Assembly: GCF_014189855.1 (NCBI RefSeq)
Contig: NZ_BJFN01000002.1
Span: 434,001 to 498,000 of the forward strand
Direction: 5' to 3'
Source: Buttiauxella sp. A111
Lineage (GTDB): Bacteria; Pseudomonadota; Gammaproteobacteria; Enterobacterales; Enterobacteriaceae
Length of the DNA: 64,000 nt
Shown piece by piece: positions 55,250 through 64,000 of this stretch (positions within the stretch are counted from its first letter, which is position 1; each line of letters starts with the position of its first letter). Both the position numbers and the translations under genes were made by a program. A model generated the notes under the pieces. That model saw only the letters and a list, made by a program, of their open reading frames with translations, was not told where the DNA came from and ran no database searches.

Positions 55250-55900
55250 ATGGCTCGGGCAAAAATGAAATTTAGACTGCATCGTGCAGTGATTGTGCTT
55301 ATCTGCCTCGCACTTTTAGTCGCGCTGATGCAGGGCGCATCGTGGTTTAGCCAGGGGCATCAGCAAGCCCGAAACGTACAGCTTGAAGAGCTGGCAAGAA
55401 CACTGGCGCGCCAGGTGAGCTATAACCTTATTCCGCTGATGAAATCTGAAAACCCCGATGAGAAGAAGATCTCGACGGTGCTGAATTTGTTGACTCAGGA
55501 CAGCCGCATTCTGGATGCAGGAGTTTACGACAATGGCGGCAGCCTAATTCTACGCGCAGGTGAAGGGATCGGCGTACGCGACCGACTCGCCCTGGACGGT
55601 AAAAAAGCGGGCAGTTATTTTAATCATCAAATTGTTCAGCCGATTGAAGATAAAGATGGGCCAGTGGGTTATCTGCGTATCACGCTCGACACCCACACGC
55701 TGCCGACTGAAGCTAAGCAAGTGGATAACACCACGAATATTCTGCGCCTGATGATGTTACTGGCGCTGGCAATTGGCATTGTGCTGGCGCGTACTCTTTT
55801 GCAGGGCAAACGCACGCGCTGGCAACAATCTCCCTTCCTTCTGACGGCGAATACCGAAGTTAAAGAAGATGAGGAAGAACAGAGCGCCAATAAACCCTAA
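55250..55900 (+). CDS. ytjB: Inner-membrane protein YtjB (Smp)
   Basis: 216 aa with two membrane helices (about 14-34 and 165-185) flanking a periplasmic domain. RLHRAVIVLICLALLVALMQ and VDNTTNILRLMMLLALAIG match E. coli Smp (214 aa). AAGG precedes the ATG. The molecular function is not established. It is divergent from serB. Confidence 0.94.
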   Translation: MARAKMKFRLHRAVIVLICLALLVALMQGASWFSQGHQQARNVQLEELARTLARQVSYNLIPLMKSENPDEKKISTVLNLLTQDSRILDAGVYDNGGSLILRAGEGIGVRDRLALDGKKAGSYFNHQIVQPIEDKDGPVGYLRITLDTHTLPTEAKQVDNTTNILRLMMLLALAIGIVLARTLLQGKRTRWQQSPFLLTANTEVKEDEEEQSANKP

Positions 55901-55903
55901 GTA

Positions 55904-55925
55904 AGAGCCTAATGGGATAGGCTCT
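55904..55925 (+). promoter_or_regulatory. Hairpin between ytjB and lplA
   Basis: AGAGCCTA pairs with TAGGCTCT across a six-base loop. No T-run follows. It probably affects mRNA processing or read-through into lplA. Confidence 0.4.
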
Positions 55926-55942
55926 AAGAAAGGACTTCTACT

Positions 55943-56959
55943 ATGTCGACTTTACGTCTGCTTATTTCGGACTCTTACGATCCCTGGTTCAACCTGGCTG
56001 TAGAAGAGTGCATTTTCCGCCAGATGCCCGCGACTCAACGCGTACTGTTTTTATGGCGCAATGCGGATACGGTGGTTATTGGCCGGGCGCAAAACCCGTG
56101 GAAAGAGTGTAATACCCGACGCATGGAAGAGGATAACGTGCGGCTGGCGCGACGCAGCAGCGGCGGTGGCGCGGTATTCCATGATTTGGGCAATACCTGT
56201 TTCACCTTTATGGCGGGAAAACCGGAATACGACAAAAGTGTATCGACCGAAATTGTGGTCAATGCGCTCAATCATCTCGGCATTCGCGCTACGGCTTCCG
56301 GGCGCAACGATCTGGAAGTCGCTACCGCTGAAGGGGTGCGCAAGGTCTCTGGCTCGGCCTATAAAGAAACGCTGGATCGGGGTTTCCATCATGGCACTTT
56401 GTTGCTTAACGCTGATTTAAGCCGCCTGGCAAACTACCTCAATCCAGATGAGAAAAAGCTTCAGGCCAAAGGCATAACATCGGTGCGTGGTCGAGTGGCA
56501 AACCTCAGCGATCTGCTGCCAGGCCTGACCCACGAACAAATTTGTGATGCCGTGCGCGATGCTTTCTTCGCTTATTACGGTGAGCGTGTAGAGGCAGAAC
56601 ACATCTCCCCTGATGCCCTGCCCGATCTCCCCGGCTTTGCTGAAACCTTTGCTCGCCAAAGCAGTTGGGAATGGAACTTCGGTCAGGCTCCGGCATTTAG
56701 TCATTTGCTTGATCAACGTTTTACCTGGGGAGGTGTTGAATTGCACTTCGACGTTGAGAAAGGGCATATCACGCGCACGCAAATATTCACAGACAGTCTG
56801 AATCCCGCCCCTCTTGAAGCGCTGGCGGTGCGTTTGCAGGGCTGCTTGTATCGCGCGGATAAGCTACAACAGGAGTGCGACGCGCTGTTGGTGGATTTCC
56901 CGGTGCAGGAAACGGAGTTGCGGGAATTGTCAGAGTGGATTGCGAAAGCAGTACGGTAA
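55943..56959 (+). CDS. lplA: Lipoate-protein ligase A
   Basis: Activates free lipoate with ATP and attaches it to lipoyl domains. [20 protein letters not shown] is the lipoate-binding loop, and the lysine in [14 protein letters not shown] is catalytic. C-terminal accessory domain from about 250. 338 aa, the same as E. coli. Confidence 0.98.
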   Translation: MSTLRLLISDSYDPWFNLAVEECIFRQMPATQRVLFLWRNADTVVIGRAQNPWKECNTRRMEEDNVRLARRSSGGGAVFHDLGNTCFTFMAGKPEYDKSVSTEIVVNALNHLGIRATASGRNDLEVATAEGVRKVSGSAYKETLDRGFHHGTLLLNADLSRLANYLNPDEKKLQAKGITSVRGRVANLSDLLPGLTHEQICDAVRDAFFAYYGERVEAEHISPDALPDLPGFAETFARQSSWEWNFGQAPAFSHLLDQRFTWGGVELHFDVEKGHITRTQIFTDSLNPAPLEALAVRLQGCLYRADKLQQECDALLVDFPVQETELRELSEWIAKAVR

Positions 56960-56975
56960 TATCAGTGCGATCTGA

Positions 56976-57148
56976 TGCCCTCACCCCTGCCCTCTCCCAC
57001 TGGGAGAGGGGGAAAACTGCACCGTTTGTCCCCTTTCTCTTGAGAGAGAGGGAAAACCGCACCGTTCTGTCCCCTTTCTCTTGAGAGAGAGGGAAAACCG
57101 CACCGTTTTGTCCCCTCTCCCTTGAGGGAGAGGGTTAGGGTGAGGGGG
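56976..57148. repeat. Tandem CCCTCTCC palindromes between lplA and deoD
   Basis: Four hairpins of the CCCTCTCC/GGGAGAGGG type with a 41-bp period; the two central units differ at one position. The linker reads GGGAAAACCGCACCGTT. Outer ends CCCTCACCC and GGGTGAGGG. It lies between convergent genes and ends four bases before the deoD stop. Confidence 0.88.
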
Positions 57149-57152
57149 TAAA

Positions 57153-57872
57153 TTACTCTTTGTCGCCCAGTAACACAGATTCAAGAGCAATCTTGATCAT
57201 GTCGTTAAAGGTTGTCTGGCGCTCTTCTGCAGTCGTCTGCTCGTGAGTACGAATATGGTCAGACACGGTGCAGATGGTCAGTGCTTTAGCACCAAATTCC
57301 GCTGCCACGCCGTAGATACCCGCCGCTTCCATTTCCACGCCCAGGATGCCGTACTTTTCCATCACGTCAAACATAGTCGGGTCTGGCGTATAGAACAGGT
57401 CAGCAGAGAAGATGTTACCTACGCGAGCGTCAACGCCCAGCGCTTTAGCAGCATCAACCGCGTTACGCACCATGTCGAAGTCAGCAATCGCTGCGAAGTC
57501 ATGGTCTTTGAAACGCAGACGGTTCACTTTGGAATCGGTGCAAGCACCCATGCCGATAACCACGTCACGCAGTTTCACGTCGGTGCGTACCGCGCCGCAA
57601 GAACCCACACGGATGATTTTCTTCACGCCAAAATCAGTGATCAGCTCTTTGGTGTAGATGGAACAGGATGGGATACCCATACCGTGGCCCATTACAGAGA
57701 TTTTACGGCCTTTGTAAGTCCCGGTGAAACCCAACATGCCACGCACGTTGTTAACTTCACGAACATCTTCGAGGAAAGTTTCTGCGATATGTTTAGCGCG
57801 CAGCGGGTCCCCTGGCATCAGTACGACGTCAGCGAAATCACCCATTTCTGCGTTAATATGTGGCGTTGCCAT
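57153..57872 (-). CDS. deoD: Purine-nucleoside phosphorylase DeoD
   Basis: Hexameric phosphorylase splitting purine (deoxy)nucleosides to base and (deoxy)ribose-1-phosphate. [24 protein letters not shown] and [10 protein letters not shown] mark the phosphate and purine sites; the catalytic Asp is in CTVSDHI. 239 aa as in E. coli. Last gene of the deo operon, separated from deoB by a full ERIC element. Confidence 0.99.
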   Translation of the reverse strand: MATPHINAEMGDFADVVLMPGDPLRAKHIAETFLEDVREVNNVRGMLGFTGTYKGRKISVMGHGMGIPSCSIYTKELITDFGVKKIIRVGSCGAVRTDVKLRDVVIGMGACTDSKVNRLRFKDHDFAAIADFDMVRNAVDAAKALGVDARVGNIFSADLFYTPDPTMFDVMEKYGILGVEMEAAGIYGVAAEFGAKALTICTVSDHIRTHEQTTAEERQTTFNDMIKIALESVLLGDKE

Positions 57873-57941
57873 CTTTAATATCCTTGTTTTAAGAGGTTAA
57901 CGTCTGGGCGGAATGACACGTGCCCAAATGAATAATCTATT

Positions 57942-58066
57942 GATACCCTAAATAATTCGAGTCGCAGGTAGGCGGCAAGAAAGTGAATCCCCAGGAGCTT
58001 ACTAAAGTAAGTGACTGGGGTGAGCTTTTGCAGCCAACACCCCTGCGGCTCGAAGTATGACGGGTA

Positions 58067-58068
<2 letters not shown>
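57942..58068. repeat. Full-length ERIC element between deoB and deoD
   Basis: 127 bp, the canonical length. It contains GTGAATCCCCAGGAGCTTAC and AAGTAAGTGACTGGGGTGAGC, the classic ERIC primer sequences, with termini GATACCC and GGGTATC. Its right end overlaps the deoB stop codon. It is transcribed as part of the deo mRNA, where it would form a long hairpin. Confidence 0.95.
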
Positions 58069-59335
<1,267 letters not shown>

Positions 59336-59363
59336 AAAAGTGATCAGATCAGTATGCCAGCAT

Positions 59364-60683
59364 TTAGCTAATACGGCGATACACGACTGGCGTTTCGACG
59401 GGCTCTGTACCGTTAACTTTGATTGCCGCTTTTACAGCGCGAGCCGCTTCTTGCCACTGGGCTTCACTTGCTGCGTGAATAACGGCCAGCGGACGGGAAA
59501 TTTCAACGCTATCGCCCAGGCGCACCATGTCAGTAAAACCGACGCTGTAGTCAAGAGAGTCGGAAGCCTGACGGCGGCCACCGCCCATCGCCACGACTGC
59601 CATCCCTAATGCACGGGTGTCCATTTCAGAGATGAAGCCGGGTTTATCAGCATAAACCGCTTTGCTCAGCACCGCGGTTGGCAGGTACTTCGCATAGTTT
59701 TCGACGAAATCTGTCGGGCCTTTTTGCGCCGCGACCATACGTCCGAATACTTCTGCCGCTTTACCGTTATCCAGTACCGCTTGCAGTTTGGCGCGCGCTT
59801 CGGCGTCATCTTTCGCCAGATTGCCGGAAAGTAACATTTCCACGCACAGCGCCATGGTGACTTCATGCAGACGAGGGTTACGGTATTCGCCGGTCAGGAA
59901 CTGTACCGCTTCACGAACTTCAACCGCGTTACCTGCGCTGGATGCCAGCACCTGGTTCATGTCAGTCAGCAAGGCGGTGGTTTTCACACCCGCACCGTTC
60001 GCCACGCCAACAATGGCCTCGGCGAGTAATTCAGAAAGCTCATAAGTCGGCATAAAGGCGCCACTACCGACTTTCACGTCCATCACCAGCGCATCCAGGC
60101 CTTCCGCCAGTTTCTTCGCCAGAATAGAAGCGGTAATCAGCGGGATGGAGTCTACGGTCGCGGTAATGTCACGCGTGGCGTAGAAACGTTTATCCGCTGG
60201 TGCGAGCGAGTTTGTCTGGCCGATAATCGCCACGCCGACATTTTTGATGATGTCGCGAAAACGGTTATCGTCCGGGAAAATATCAAATCCAGGGATCGCT
60301 TCGAGTTTATCGAGCGTACCGCCAGTATGGCCTAAACCACGGCCAGAAATCATTGGCACATAACCGCCACATGCCGCCACCATTGGGCCAAGCATTAATG
60401 AGGTCACATCACCCACGCCGCCCGTTGAGTGTTTATCAACGATTGGGCCATTGAGATTGAGGCTCTTCCAGTCCAGTACGGTTCCAGAATCTCGCATCGC
60501 CATGGTCAGAGATACGCGTTCCGGCATAGTCATGTCGTGGAAGAAAATGGTCATTGCCAGCGCGGCAATCTGCCCTTCCGAGATTGTGTTATCCCGAATG
60601 CCATTGATAAAGAAACGAATTTCTTCATCACTTAGAGCATGACCATCACGTTTTTTACGAATAATTTCTTGAGCGAGAAACAC
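59364..60683 (-). CDS. deoA: Thymidine phosphorylase DeoA
   Basis: Phosphorolysis of thymidine and deoxyuridine. [20 protein letters not shown] is the family signature and phosphate site; [17 protein letters not shown] follows. 439 aa (E. coli 440). Confidence 0.99.
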
Positions 60684-60711
60684 GGTAACCCCCTGAGTAC
60701 ATCAGGTGAAA

Positions 60712-60732
60712 TGCGGCGGGGGAACCGCCGCA
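60712..60732 (-). promoter_or_regulatory. Hairpin between deoC and deoA
   Basis: TGCGGCGG and CCGCCGCA pair across a five-base loop. Not followed by a T-run. It is one of three structures found at the junctions of the deo operon. Confidence 0.45.
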
Positions 60733-60742
60733 AAGGAAGAGA

Positions 60743-61522
60743 TTAATAGCTGCTGGCGCTTTTACCGTCGCCATGACCCAACGCTTTTAACAGGCTCGCA
60801 AGCAGGCTGGATGCACCAAAACGGTAGTGACGGGAATCAGCCCAGTCAGCGCCAAACAGTTCATCAGCAATAGACAGGAACAGCGCAGCATCTTCAGCAG
60901 AACGTACGCCACCCGCTGGTTTGAAACCAACAGATTTCTCAACGCCCATATCACGAATCACTTCCATCATGATGCGTGCGCTTTCAGGCGTTGCGTTTAC
61001 AGGTACTTTACCGGTAGAAGTTTTGATGAAATCAGCACCCGCTTTGATAGAGATTTCAGACGCTTTACGAATAAGCGCTTCTTCTTTCAGCTCGCCAGTT
61101 TCAATGATCACTTTCAGCAAAACGTTCGCCGCAGCACACGCTTCTTTACAGGCTTTCACCAGTTCAAAACCAACCTGCTCGTTACCTGCGATCAGCGCGC
61201 GGTACGGGAATACCACGTCAACTTCGTCTGCACCGTAAGCGATAGCCGCACGGGTTTCTGCCAATGCAATTTCGATATCATCATTGCCGTGTGGGAAGTT
61301 AGTCACGGTAGCAATGCGGATATCAGGTGTGCCTTGGGCGTTCAGAGTTTTACGAGCAATAGGGATGAAACGAGGATAGATACAAATCGCCGCAGTATTA
61401 CCCACCGCTGTTTTAGCTTGATGGCAAAGTGCTACCACTTTTTCATTCGTGTCATCGTCGTTCAGGGTAGTCAGGTCCATCAATTTCAGGGCACGCAGAC
61501 TGCTTGCAGTTAAATCGGTCAT
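60743..61522 (-). CDS. deoC: Deoxyribose-phosphate aldolase DeoC
   Basis: Cleaves 2-deoxyribose-5-phosphate to acetaldehyde and glyceraldehyde-3-phosphate. Schiff-base K167 ([10 protein letters not shown]), proton-relay Lys in [10 protein letters not shown], and [14 protein letters not shown] 61522 with GGAG seven bases upstream gives 259 aa as in E. coli; upstream codons are non-coding leader. First gene of deoCABD. Confidence 0.98.
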   Translation of the reverse strand: MTDLTASSLRALKLMDLTTLNDDDTNEKVVALCHQAKTAVGNTAAICIYPRFIPIARKTLNAQGTPDIRIATVTNFPHGNDDIEIALAETRAAIAYGADEVDVVFPYRALIAGNEQVGFELVKACKEACAAANVLLKVIIETGELKEEALIRKASEISIKAGADFIKTSTGKVPVNATPESARIMMEVIRDMGVEKSVGFKPAGGVRSAEDAALFLSIADELFGADWADSRHYRFGASSLLASLLKALGHGDGKSASSY

Positions 61523-61659
61523 AACACTCTCCAACAAAAGATATAGAAGTCTCTGGCTTCGAAACTCAACACGTTGGAGCGGACTTGGTTCCTTGAAGAG
61601 CAGAGGCAACACTGGTCACCATCACGTTGAGATCCGTCTCACCGCACATCACAGGTGGT

Positions 61660-61679
61660 AATGTTATAATTATAACATT
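61660..61679. promoter_or_regulatory. DeoR-type operator of the deo operon
   Basis: AATGTTATAATTATAACATT is a perfect 20-bp palindrome whose inner 16 bases differ from the E. coli DeoR operator TGTTAGAATTCTAACA at two symmetric positions. It includes TATAAT-like sequence, so it probably overlaps the -10 box, as in E. coli deoP1. Confidence 0.75.
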
Positions 61680-61696
61680 CACCGCGTTGATAATTT

Positions 61697-61712
61697 TGTG
61701 TCTCGCTTCACA
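61697..61712. promoter_or_regulatory. CRP-binding site upstream of deo
   Basis: TGTGT-CTCGCT-TCACA matches the CRP consensus TGTGA-N6-TCACA at nine of ten positions. It lies about 25 bp from the DeoR-type palindrome, where CRP and CytR act in E. coli. Confidence 0.7.
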
Positions 61713-61797
61713 AAAGCCAAAGGAGAAATTACATGCTTTGTACAGTATATGTGATTTAACAACGTTAGATAGAGTAAAAATGCGATTCGGAAATAAA

Positions 61798-61824
61798 AAA
61801 TGGCCGGCGAAAGTGCCGGCCATT
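61798..61824 (-). terminator. Terminator of the nucleoside transporter gene
   Basis: AATGGCCGGC and GCCGGCCATT form a ten-bp stem with a six-base loop. On the minus strand TTTTTTATTT follows. It insulates the transporter from deoC. Confidence 0.88.
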
Positions 61825-61861
61825 GATTTCACAGGGATGTTAAAATTTTAACATCGCCTTT

Positions 61862-63139
61862 TTATAATGACAGGAACACCCCGGCAATAGTTGCACTCAT
61901 CAGGTTAGATAACGTACCTGCTGCTACCGCCTTCAGACCCAGTTGGGCAATATCATGACGGCGGTTTGGTGCCATGCTTCCAAGGCCACCAATCAGGATA
62001 GCGATAGAAGAAAGGTTAGCAAACCCACACAGTGCGAAGGAAATAATTGCTTTGGTGTGATCTGACAGAACTTGCAGGCCCGCTGCTGCAACGGTGGCGT
62101 CGTCTTTCAGGTATTCCCCGAAGTTCAGGTAGGCCACAAATTCGTTGATGATCAGTTTCTGACCAATGAAGGAGCCCGCAATGTTAGCTTCATTCCACGG
62201 CACACCGATAACCCATGCCAGCGGTGAGAACACCCAGCCCAGAATCAGTTCCATCGAGAGTTGCGGATAGTTGAACCAGCCACCGATGCCAGAAAGCATG
62301 CCGTTAAGCAGTGCAATCAATGCCACAAATGCCAGCAACATTGCGCCAACGTTCAGGGCCAATTGCATACCAGAAGCCGCACCTGATGCCGCAGCATCCA
62401 GCACGTTCGCCGGGCGATCGGGATCGTTTTTCAGGGATTCCAATTCAGGGGCATCGTTCGGTGTTTCTGTTTCAGGCAGGATAATTTTAGCGAACAGTAA
62501 ACCGCCGGGTGCTGCCATGAAGGATGCGGCAATCAGGTACTCAAGCGGCACGCCCATTTGTGCGTAACCCGCTAACACGGAGCCGGCAACAGAGGCTAAA
62601 CCACCACACATGACGGCGAACAACTCTGAGCGGGTCATGGTCGCGATATAAGGACGAACAACCAGCGGAGCCTCAGTCTGGCCAACGAAGATATTTGCTG
62701 TAGCAGACAGGGATTCGGTGCGAGAGGTTTTCAGAATCTTACGCAGGCCGCCGCCAAGGATACGAATAACTAACTGCATGATGCCCAGGTAGTAAAGCAC
62801 AGCAATCAGTGAGGAGAAGAAGACGATAATTGGCAGAACGCGCAGGGCGAAAACGAAGCCGCCGCCGCCAAAGACTTCGAACATTTTGTCCGAAACCAAT
62901 CCACCGAACAGGAAGGAAATACCCGCATTACCGTAAGCGATAACGTTAGCAACCCCTTCAGACATGGCCAAAAGAACTTTACGACCGACTGGAACATACA
63001 GGATGAGAGCCCCGATACCGACCTGGATAAGCCAGGCACCCAGTACGGTGCGCAGATTAATCGCTTTGCGATGACTGGAAAGTAAAACCGCGATCAGCAG
63101 CAAAACGATCATGCCGATCAATCCCATGAGTAGTTGCAT
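61862..63139 (-). CDS. Concentrative nucleoside transporter (NupC/CNT family)
   Basis: Inner-membrane nucleoside symporter, 425 aa. Blocks [81 protein letters not shown] and [14 protein letters not shown] include the nucleoside- and ion-contact motifs GQTEAP and ANLSS. As I remember it, the Vibrio cholerae CNT is closer to it than E. coli NupC or NupX, suggesting Na+ coupling. Directly upstream of deoC in the same direction, it should feed nucleosides to DeoD and DeoA. Confidence 0.92.
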   Translation of the reverse strand: MQLLMGLIGMIVLLLIAVLLSSHRKAINLRTVLGAWLIQVGIGALILYVPVGRKVLLAMSEGVANVIAYGNAGISFLFGGLVSDKMFEVFGGGGFVFALRVLPIIVFFSSLIAVLYYLGIMQLVIRILGGGLRKILKTSRTESLSATANIFVGQTEAPLVVRPYIATMTRSELFAVMCGGLASVAGSVLAGYAQMGVPLEYLIAASFMAAPGGLLFAKIILPETETPNDAPELESLKNDPDRPANVLDAAASGAASGMQLALNVGAMLLAFVALIALLNGMLSGIGGWFNYPQLSMELILGWVFSPLAWVIGVPWNEANIAGSFIGQKLIINEFVAYLNFGEYLKDDATVAAAGLQVLSDHTKAIISFALCGFANLSSIAILIGGLGSMAPNRRHDIAQLGLKAVAAGTLSNLMSATIAGVFLSL

Positions 63140-63305
63140 ACAGAGTCCCTGTGTATTGTTTGAAAAATGATGACGAGCAAAAAACTTACAGCGGGCGGGA
63201 TTATAGCGGTAGAGATGCCTGCACGTGCCATGGCAATCACATATTTCTACAAATTCAGGAAAGCGTTTATCTCAGATAGTGAGGCACGTCACATTCAGCT
63301 GCTAA

Positions 63306-64000
63306 CTATTCCAAATTAAACAATTCATTGCAGTTATGAATGAAAGTGTTGGCGATAACATCCGCAGGTTCCGGGCGTAGCGAGCAAAGAGTCTGAAAAA
63401 CCTCAACGATACGTTCCGGGCGATTTGCTTGCCCTTGCCAGCCATTGAGAGGCATGTCGGGGGCATCAGTTTCCAGCACCAGGGCGTCCAGCGGTAATTG
63501 CGCCATCACATCGCGCGTTTTGCTCGCTCGCGGATAGGTTATTGTTCCTCCAACGCCAATCTTGTAACCCAATGCCACAAAACGTTCAGCCTGTTGCAGG
63601 CTGCCCGAAAAACCATGCACCACGCCGGTTCGCGGTAAGTCGTAACGTTTTAAATGGGCGGCGAGTTTGTCATGCGTTCGGCGAGAATGGAGAATAACCG
63701 GCAGATCATAACGTTTAGCCAGTCTTAGCTGGGCAACCAGCATCGCTTCTTGCTTCTCAAAAAGCGGATTATCCATATAGAGATCAAGACCGATCTCGCC
63801 AATAGCCACGAGCTTTTGAGGGCGTTGTTGCAGGTGATGTTCCAGCAGCGCCAGCGACGCCTCCTGGTGTTTGTGAATCGCTATCGGATGCAAACCCAGC
63901 GCGGCGTACAGCGGCGGATAATTTTCAGCCAGCGTCAAAACCAAGCCAAAGCGGTCAGCTTCAACCGCTGGAACAATTATTTTTTCGACTCCAGACTGCG
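63306..64000 (-). CDS. yjjV: TatD-family metal-dependent hydrolase YjjV (5' end outside the window)
   Basis: Partial: the frame is open to the right edge, so about the first 28 codons, including the HxH metal motif, are missing. Visible are QSGVEKIIVPAVEADRFG, ALGLHPIA, AIGEIGLDLY (metal Glu), PVILHSRRTHDK, GVVHGFSGS and LETDAPDMPLNG (catalytic Asp). About 231 residues remain, compared with 259 in E. coli. Putative DNase of the TatD family. Same strand as the nucleoside transporter. Confidence 0.94.
   Translation of the reverse strand, partial: QSGVEKIIVPAVEADRFGLVLTLAENYPPLYAALGLHPIAIHKHQEASLALLEHHLQQRPQKLVAIGEIGLDLYMDNPLFEKQEAMLVAQLRLAKRYDLPVILHSRRTHDKLAAHLKRYDLPRTGVVHGFSGSLQQAERFVALGYKIGVGGTITYPRASKTRDVMAQLPLDALVLETDAPDMPLNGWQGQANRPERIVEVFQTLCSLRPEPADVIANTFIHNCNELFNLE

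Larger units (their letters stand above)
61523..61861. other. deoC leader and deo control region (339 bp)
   Basis: Contains the leftward deo promoter/operator, a CRP-like site, the deoC leader of over 100 bases and, at the right, the terminator of the nucleoside transporter gene. No additional coding sequence is supported. Confidence 0.8.

Noticed and set aside
56976-57148. CRISPR array
   Set aside because: The repeated units are hairpins with a 41-bp period and nearly identical linkers; there are no unique spacers, leader or cas genes.
61627-61832. Small frames on both strands in the deo control region
   Set aside because: They pass through the operator palindrome, the CRP site and the terminator stem and lack ribosome sites.

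Overview
The window is a stretch of enterobacterial chromosome, and I think it comes from Buttiauxella. The order of conserved genes is that of the E. coli chromosome around the thr operon, read in the reverse direction: yjjV, deoCABD, lplA, ytjB, serB, radA, nadR, ettA, slt, trpR, yjjX, gpmB, rob, creABCD, arcA, yjtD, thrLABC, yaaA, yaaJ, talB, mog, satP, dnaKJ, nhaAR, rpsT, ribF, ileS, lspA, fkpB, ispH, rihC. The genus call rests on the histidine acid phytase at 32038-33375. As far as I can recall that sequence, it agrees over long blocks with the Buttiauxella phytase known as a feed enzyme. No database search was possible.

Positions 1-10760: rihC is separated from its usual neighbour ispH by a one-directional block of ten genes: a FadR-type regulator, KDGal kinase (dgoK), KDPGal aldolase (dgoA), an SMP-30 lactonase, a GalP-like sugar:H+ symporter, an anion symporter, an IlvD/Edd-type sugar-acid dehydratase, a DapA-type aldolase and an SDR dehydrogenase. 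Together these could form a complete oxidative aldose pathway of the De Ley-Doudoroff type, converting sugar to lactone, aldonate, 2-keto-3-deoxyaldonate, its phosphate, and finally pyruvate plus glyceraldehyde-3-phosphate. This is the main accessory system in the window.

Positions 10760-29250 are mostly core: the isoprenoid/lipoprotein/translation cluster (ispH-fkpB-lspA-ileS-ribF), rpsT, Na+/H+ antiport (nhaAR), the DnaK/DnaJ chaperones with heat-shock promoters, acetate/succinate transport (satP), an extra metabolite:H+ symporter, mog, talB, yaaJ and yaaA. Positions 29250-33400 form a second accessory patch between yaaA and thrC: a histidine-rich secreted DUF2502 protein, a GlxA-type regulator beside an unusual second GAPDH, and the phytase.

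Positions 33400-46400 hold the attenuated thr operon, yjtD, the long FNR-linked arcA leader, the creABCD two-component system with a perfect Cre tag before creD, rob and gpmB. Positions 46400-64000 hold yjjX, trpR with its operator, slt, ettA, nadR, radA, serB, ytjB, lplA, the deo nucleoside-catabolism operon, a concentrative nucleoside transporter resembling that of Vibrio cholerae, and yjjV, which runs off the right edge.

Between genes there are two full-length ERIC elements, two very short ERIC remnants, and two arrays of CCCTCTCC-type palindromes, both at convergent gene junctions. At the left edge a three-way-junction RNA can be folded downstream of rihC. I saw no tRNA, rRNA, insertion sequence, prophage or CRISPR array.
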